Assembly: GCA_026120185.1 (NCBI GenBank) | Contig: JANUWF010002419.1 | Coordinates: 4,361,501-4,425,500, forward strand | DNA length: 64,000 bases | Origin: Voacanga thouarsii | Lineage: Eukaryota > Streptophyta > Magnoliopsida > Gentianales > Apocynaceae | Reading direction: 5' to 3' | Part shown: piece by piece, positions 58,701-64,000 of the stretch | How positions within the stretch are numbered: position 1 is the stretch's first letter | Layout of the letters: the number at the start of each line of letters is the position of its first letter | Position numbers and translations under genes: made by a program | The notes under the pieces: model-generated | Told to the model about the DNA's origin: nothing | What the model saw: the letters and a program-made list of their open reading frames with translations, nothing else | Database searches by the model: none

Positions 58701-58729
58701 TGTGATTGACAATTTGGTTATCAACTGAT

Positions 58730-60295
58730 CACTGATTAAAAATTGGCAACTGATTCGCGACAGAAAAAAAAAAGATTAAAAATTTAGTGCTAAAGAATAG
58801 TTAAGGTCGCTATTTAGTGGCTATTTTTTTTTTTTTTGTTGCAAAGTCCATTGCTAATAACATATAAAAATAATTATATTTGAAAAAAATGCATGACTAA
58901 GTCAGTTGCTAATTAGTGATCGATAATCGTTTTGGTTACTGATATGCGGTTGTTCATCGGTCGAAAATTAGAGATTGATAAGCGGTTCGATCGCTAATAT
59001 ACAGTCGTTGATCGGTTGCTTATTAGCAACAAATTATATCTATATGGTCGCTAATTTATGTATTTAGGGACCAATTTTTGGTCGCTAATGTTGTGTTTTA
59101 GCTTTCGTTACTTCCTTTGATTTTTTTTTTAAAAATTCATTTTTCCCTACTAATTTTGGTATGGTATCATTTTGTTCACAACTAAAAGTATATGATATTT
59201 GACAAAATTATATAAGAACTTAAAATTTTTTTAATGAAATGAAGTTATATGAGAACTACAATATATATAGTTCGAAGGTATCCATAACCCCCCCCCCCCC
59301 CCCCAAAAAGGAGTAATATGGCTAAGAGCATGCATCATCAAAAGTATTACTATGGGTGTCATCATCACCATCAAAAGTTGGTGGTGGTGGTAATCCACGA
59401 TGTTGAGAAATACCATCTATAAACGTGTGCAATTAAATAATATGTTGATCTTTCTCTTGTATTCTCTATTCCACATCTTGTAACTTCTTTTGCATCACCA
59501 CCTGAGCTTGTATACTAGAAGGCTTGCCGTGATAATATCCACTTCGAATGAACTTTGGTTTGAGACAAAAAGACTCAGCACCTAACCTATAAATCTAGCC
59601 CTTCCTAAAGCCCACAACATCCTATACAAGTAAAGGCCTCTCGTCCTATACAACCCCCCAGTGGTAGAGTTCTGCTGTGAAGCCTGTGACAATAATTTCT
59701 TAAATCATTCTAGATATATATACATATATACATATACATATATATATATATATATATATATGTTTGTATGTATGTATGTTTGTTAAAGCAAGTGTATGCA
59801 AAAGATTGATATGAACAAATTAAATTAATATTTAGAATGTACCTAAGTGTGACAGGCTATAGGGTTTATGAATTGGCCTTGTTAAGGCCCAGCTTGTTGG
59901 TACTCATGACACCAATTACAAACTTTAGAATGAGAAAATTCATTTTTCAAATCCTAACACTATATGTAATTTCATAGTTTAATAGAAATCATATAAAGAA
60001 AAATAATATATCGATTTAGGCATATGTATGAATTGATAAGTCATTTACTATCTTAGTCTCATGCTCCGAACATGGAATCGATCCTCCAGTATGGTATGAT
60101 TGACCCAAGCCATTATGAGAACTACCAGGATTCTCCCTAGCATGCCTAGACCTTTCTAGGAAACTTTTAGACCTCCGATGCTGCCTAAGTTGGTCATAGA
60201 ATGCCTTAGCCATTAAAGTTGGCATTTTCCCACACCTTCAGATATTCAATAGAGTGTCTATTAGCCGTTTGACATACTTGAATTCCCATGCTCTC
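58730..60295 (-). mobile_element. Fragment of a fourth CACTA-like element
   Basis: The left part (58750-59100) has a GGTCGCTAAT/TTAGCGACC-type subterminal array. A candidate but weak terminus, CACTGATTAAAAATTGGC, starts at 58730. On the minus strand TNPA-like sequence runs from about 60290 to 59300, including AFYDQLRQHRRSKSF and SYHTGGSIPCSEHETK. A C tract (59288-59304) and a TA run (59738-59761) lie within it. No TNPD and no second terminus are visible; PR-1 sequence starts right where it ends. Confidence 0.5.
60016..60290 (-). pseudogene. TNPA-like (Transposase_24) exon of the fourth CACTA fragment
   Basis: It reads AWEFKYVKRLIDTLL, a stop, then MPTLMAKAFYDQLRQHRRSK and NGLGQSYHTGGSIPCSEHET. 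This matches the WxxxIxxxxWxxxxxYWR...HTGGSISF pattern of the corresponding exon in element A (44770-44494). Sequence further left (59480-59680) probably holds the C-terminal exon, heavily decayed. Confidence 0.55.
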
Positions 60296-60296
60296 T

Positions 60297-60603
60297 GAAG
60301 CAGGTTATGCACTCAATTATGCCAACAAACAGAAGGTCAGGTGCCCGAACCTTGTGCACTTTGGAGGCCCCTATGGCAAAATCCTAGCAACAAGTACCGA
60401 AGATTTTATAGTAAGACAAGTAGTGGGTTTGTGGGTTGGAGAAAAGAAATACTATGTCTACAATTCCAACTCATGCAAATGAGGTGAGTGCTAGCATTAT
60501 ACTTAGGTCGTGTGGCACAAATCAATTTGTCTTGGGTGTGCTAAGGTAAAGTGCACCAATAATCATTGGTGGTATGTGGTCTGCAGCTATGCACAAGAGG
60601 CAA
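60297..60603 (+). pseudogene. PR-1 pseudogene, middle part, split by a LINE
   Basis: It is closely similar to codons about 54-155 of the intact PR-1: [43 protein letters not shown], then VVWHKS and WWYVVCSYA. Three in-frame stops are present (after SCK, in GEC*HYT, and before VVW), and several CAP residues are changed, for example GKIL for GENL. The N-terminal third is missing: similarity starts at about 60297, next to CACTA-like sequence. At 60603 it is interrupted by the LINE and resumes at 63826. Confidence 0.85.
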
Positions 60604-61140
60604 GACTGGACTATTTGAGGTTGATGCCTGGTGGAGTTGTGGCCTGGGGAGGTGACTTTGTATGCACCCGGACTGGACTATTTGAGGTTGATGCCCGGTG
60701 GAGTTTGGGTGGAGACCTTTGCTGCACAGCTTTTTTGCTTCTTGTCTGAGCCATGTTGTCCTAGAATATAGTAGGTGGGTAGCTTAAGTCGGATCACTAT
60801 GTCTAGATATAGACTTGGGAAGAGGGCCTGTCGTATGTAGTAGTTAGTCATGGGAGCATATCCGGTTGGAGCAGTTGAGGAAATGGACAGCAATTTTGAA
60901 TTGGAAATGGAATGTAGTCAGTAGGGTAGGGTATGCTGTGGTGGCCCAGAATATAGTGGGTGTGCAGCTTAGGTGGGGTCACCATGTCTAGGTATAGATT
61001 TGGGAAGAGGGCTTGTCGTATGTAGAAGTTAGTCTTGGGAGCATATTCGGTTAGAGTAGATGCGGAAATGGCCAACAGGTATGAATTGAAAATGGAACTT
61101 AGTCGGTAGGGTAGGGTATGGTATGGTACAAACACCAAGT
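60604..61140. repeat. Tandem duplications at the left end of the LINE insertion
   Basis: GACTGGACTATTTGAGG occurs at 60604 and 60671 (period 67). A unit of about 185 bp containing AGAATATAGT, GGGAAGAGGG and GGTAGGGTATG occurs at about 60761 and 60946. I cannot tie this sequence to known LINE coding regions. It may be filler or a separate repeat. Confidence 0.65.
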
Positions 61141-61199
61141 TTCAAATAACCGAAATGGTATGTATGGATCAAAGAAGGCGAAGCATGCAAATGTACCTA

Positions 61200-61800
61200 G
61201 AAACCAAGCTAACAACAAAGAACAAACTCAACAGCAACATTTAAGGTTCTCCAACAGATGAACCGTGTACCAATAGATGGAAGGTCATTCAAGCCTGTCT
61301 CCTAACACAATGTGGAGAAGTCATCTAGTTCATAGGTGGAAGGTGCCGTCCGATTTAGTTTTTGATCCCCAGATAAATAGGTGTTAAAATCTCCTATAAG
61401 GATCCAAGGCTCAAATAGTTGAGTGGACAGTCGTTTTAAGGTTCTCCACAACGGCCTCCTTGCTACAACAGTATTGTATGCATAAATGAAGGTGAAATAA
61501 AAGGTGACATGAGTTACCCTATATGTGATGCGGCATGAGACAGCCTGTGGTGTGCTATGCTATACTTGCACATCAACCGTTGTCCCATTCCATAGGATGG
61601 CCACTCGGCCCCCATCCGAATCAACAAAATTGTTATTCGTGGACTAGGTAGGGAGTTGTTGCCTTAAGAAGTTCTCCAATCTATCCTCAGTGAGTTTTGT
61701 TTCCAATAGGCCCAAAACATCCACACTGTGCATCGAAATAAAATCTCGAACACCGTGTTGCTTGAGGGTTTTATTGAACCCTCTTATGTTCCAACATGCA
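61200..61800 (-). pseudogene. LINE endonuclease domain, inverted
   Basis: Read on the minus strand it gives the order of an APE-type LINE endonuclease: CWNIRGFNK, VDVLGLLETKL, GGRVAILWN, FIYAYNTVVARRPLW, WILIGDFN and ETGLNDLPSIGTRF. WNIRG, ETK and GDFN are the usual catalytic-region motifs. Four or so stops interrupt it. The domain start faces the junction at about 61800-61815, where the plus-strand RT segment begins. Confidence 0.85.
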
Positions 61801-61814
61801 ATTGTACAAAATCA

Positions 61815-63510
61815 CACTGTTTGCATCGTAGTTCAGGAGTTCTTTCAATCAGGCAAGTTACTCAAGCAAATCAACCATTCGATAATAACGTTGATCCCAA
61901 AATTTGATCATGTAGAAATGGTGGGGGTCTATAGACCGATATCATGCTACAATGTGGTTTACAAGATTATCTCCAAAATTCTGGTAGATAGGCTGAAAAC
62001 CGTAATCCCTAGTATAGTCGATCATGCTCAGTCCGCCTTCATAAAGGACCAACTAATGTCTAACATCTTCTTGGTCCTATAAAAGGAAAAGCGTTTCTCC
62101 ACGGTGCACGATCAAAGTGGATTTGAAAAAAAGCTTATAACTCAGTTAGCTAGGATTTTTTGCTTGATATGATGGATGATGAACTAGGATTCCCAGAAAG
62201 ATTTGTTGGCTGGATATCATAGTGCGTTACAACAACCTCATTCTCTGTAGCAATCAACGGGACGGTACAAGGTTTCTTTAGAGGTGAAAAAGGGCTTCGG
62301 TAGGGGGATCCAATATCTCCCCTGCTATTTGTAATATGCTTGGAGTACTTCTCACAGGTCATTAAGGTTTGCACTCTTGGGACAGGTTTTAACTACCACC
62401 CCAAGTGTGACTACTTAAGGGTAACACACTTGACATTTGCTGACGACTTAATGTTATTTGCTAGAGGGGATAGTTCTTCAGTACGCATTTTGCTGGGTTG
62501 CCTTGAGGAACTCAAACGTTGCTCTGGGCTGGAAACAAATAAGGACAAGTCTTATCTCTACCTAGCTAGGTTAGTGCAGACTGATTAGGAGACTATATGG
62601 GCTGAGACGGGCATTCCACTGGGAAGTTTTCCCTTCCGCTACCTTGGTGTACCAATAATGATTGATAGAATAAAGGCTTCTTACTATAGACCACTGCTGG
62701 ACAGAATTAGGTCCTATATCGGTAGATGGAATGCACGGTCCTTATCCTATGCGAGGCGCTTACAATTGGTCCAAGCTGTCCTGCAAGATGTGGATTGCTT
62801 TTGGCTATCCATCTTTTGACAGCATCAACGGTCATTGACCAGTTGGACAGAATGGCCAGGGATTTTCTATGGGATTCGAAGCAAGCACGAGTGGCTTGGA
62901 GGGAGGTCTGCTTACCGAAGAATGAAGGCGGGCTTGGATTGAGAAATTTGCAGGTATGGAATGGGGCACTATTGGCTAAATTCTCTGGGACATTCAAGCA
63001 GAGAAGCAATCACTATGAGTCAAATGGCTAGATCACTACTACATGGATAGTGGCTCAGTATGGGAGATAGCTCATCATCGGGACCATTCTCCCTTGTTCA
63101 GAAGGCTACTAACAATACGTTATTCAATTATGGAAAACGAACGAGATGTGGATAGAGCTACAGTGCTATTGCAGTCTTGGGCAACGGGTAACAATGCATT
63201 CACCATACAAGCCTATAATTATCTTAGGCCATCAAAACCGAAAGCATATTGGGCATACACAATATGGAAATAGGGGCTTACGCCAAAACTCTCATTCATG
63301 GTTTGGCTATGCGTAAAAGGGCGGTTGAAAACTAAAGATGTACTGCCATTCCGGCTTGATGATATGTCTTGTCCCTTATGCCACGCACAACCAGAGATGA
63401 CCAATCACCTATTCGTCAATTGTGTGCTATCATATCAGGTTTGGACAGACATTAAGGCTTGTCTTGGTTTGACACAGGCTATGAATATGACTAGAACTTG
63501 CCTAAATTAG
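61815..63510 (+). pseudogene. LINE reverse transcriptase and zf-RVT region, broken
   Basis: It starts within the RT N-terminal region: EFFQSGKLLKQINHSIITLIPK, then YRPISCYNVVYKIISKIL and DHAQSAFIKDQL. It continues with FRGEKGLR*GDPISPLLFVICLEY and the catalytic FADDLMLF near 62440-62465. The LINE-type FRYLGVPI and thumb region and a CPLCHAQPEMTNHLFVNC zf-RVT-like segment (63360-63430) follow. Frameshifts near 62085 and 62590 and stops make it inactive. After 63510 comes 3' UTR-like sequence and the poly-A tract. Confidence 0.85.
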
Positions 63511-63825
63511 TTCAAACGAGCTAACCATGGGTCTTCGTGGCTTGCTAAGGCTAAAACAACTGCTATAGCTGCCATGTTCTACTATAGCTGGATGGCACGC
63601 AATCGGGCACTTTTCGAATGAGCTGCTTGTCAATCAATGAAAATCGCATTGAGGATCAAAACACATGGGTACATTGTGATTTTTTCCCTGTACCCTTATG
63701 TTTTGACCTATTTTGAGGATAGAATTTGCAACAACTAGTTAATAGTAGCCAGTCTGTTAACTAGAGACCTCTGATGTACATATCTTTTGATCAATATATA
63801 TATTTACATTTTGATTAAAAAAAAA

Positions 63826-64000
63826 AGGCAATATTGTTGACTAGCGCCCTTACTGGCTTCCCTCTGCAATCGAATACCTTGTTGTCTAATATCAACTAAT
63901 GGTGATGAAATTAAATAAAGCTGATGATGCAATTGGAAATATCCTCTGAATTTGTTAAAAATAATGTGCACTGCTTCTGAATAAAAATTAATTTTTTAAG
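63826..64000 (+). pseudogene. PR-1 pseudogene, 3' end and 3' UTR, right of the LINE
   Basis: GGCAATATTGTTGACTAGCGCCC aligns with the last codons of the intact PR-1. The following 150 bases align with its 3' untranslated region, down to the AATAAAAATT polyadenylation signal near 63980. A stop falls within the last codons. The sequence runs to the window edge. Confidence 0.85.

Larger units (their letters stand above)
60604..63825 (+). mobile_element. LINE (L1-type) insertion with inverted 5' segment
   Basis: It is bounded by the direct repeat AGGCAA (60598-60603 and 63826-63831), with a poly-A tract directly before the right copy, the mark of target-primed insertion. The 3' part (61815-63510) encodes reverse transcriptase and a zf-RVT-like region on the plus strand. 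The 5' part (61800-61200) encodes an endonuclease on the minus strand. The element is far shorter than a full LINE and carries many stops. Confidence 0.85.

Noticed and set aside
26542..60603. The two PR-1 relics as halves of one gene split by family B
   Set aside because: They are in opposite orientation and overlap by about 25 bases around ALNYAN, far more than a 3-bp target duplication, and relic 2 adjoins a different CACTA-like element.

Overview
This window is a plant nuclear segment, almost certainly from a dicot. It is AT-rich, its genes are split by introns, and it is dominated by nested transposable elements. I find one apparently intact host gene, a pathogenesis-related protein 1 (PR-1) at 28606-29094 (+). 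Two broken PR-1 relics lie in the same window, one at 26542-26704 (-) and one at 60297-60603 continuing at 63826-64000 (+). Each relic is interrupted by a different transposon, so this looks like a small PR-1 cluster eroded by insertions.

Most of the sequence is CACTA (En/Spm-type) DNA transposon. I separate three families by terminal sequence and subterminal repeat motif. Family A has ends CACTACAGGAAAAATT and motif GCGAGGGTTTTGCGACGG. It is present as an apparently full-length 15.5 kb element (42714-58215, 3-bp target duplication TTT), a terminal fragment (1-749) and a coding-less relative (about 38988-40357). Family B has end CACTACAAGAAAATA and motifs such as TAGCTACGG. It is present as copy 1 (about 750-5062, internally deleted, with the family A fragment abutting it) and copy 2 (about 15595-26541, fuller but full of stops). 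Family C has end CACTACTGGAAAC and motif TCAGCCACGG. It is present as one element bounded at both ends (5238-14901). All three encode the same two-gene cassette: a TNPD/tnp2-type transposase (Transposase-associated, Transposase_21, DUF4218 and DUF4216 regions) followed by a TNPA/Transposase_24-type protein. All copies carry stops or frameshifts. A fourth CACTA-like fragment lies at about 58730-60295.

Retroelements form the other layer. A Ty1-copia gag relic is split in two by the family A element (42201-42713 and 58219-58700). Decayed Ty3-gypsy (Athila-like) sequence lies inside element A (about 50000-56330). A probable solo LTR (33684-37581, 5-bp duplication GAAAT) sits inside older repeat sequence. 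A LINE (60604-63825, poly-A tail, 6-bp duplication AGGCAA) interrupts a PR-1 relic and carries its endonuclease segment inverted relative to its reverse transcriptase.

Layout: 1-749 family A end; 750-5062 family B copy 1; 5238-14901 family C; 14902-15590 satellites; 15595-26541 family B copy 2; 26542-26704 PR-1 relic; 28495-29240 intact PR-1; 29241-33683 AT-rich repeats and microsatellites; 33684-37581 solo LTR; 38100-38960 possible organelle-derived DNA; 38988-40357 family A-like element; 42201-58700 copia gag split by element A with gypsy debris inside it; 58730-60295 CACTA-like fragment; 60297-64000 PR-1 relic split by the LINE. All domain names come from recognising protein motifs by eye; no database search was run.
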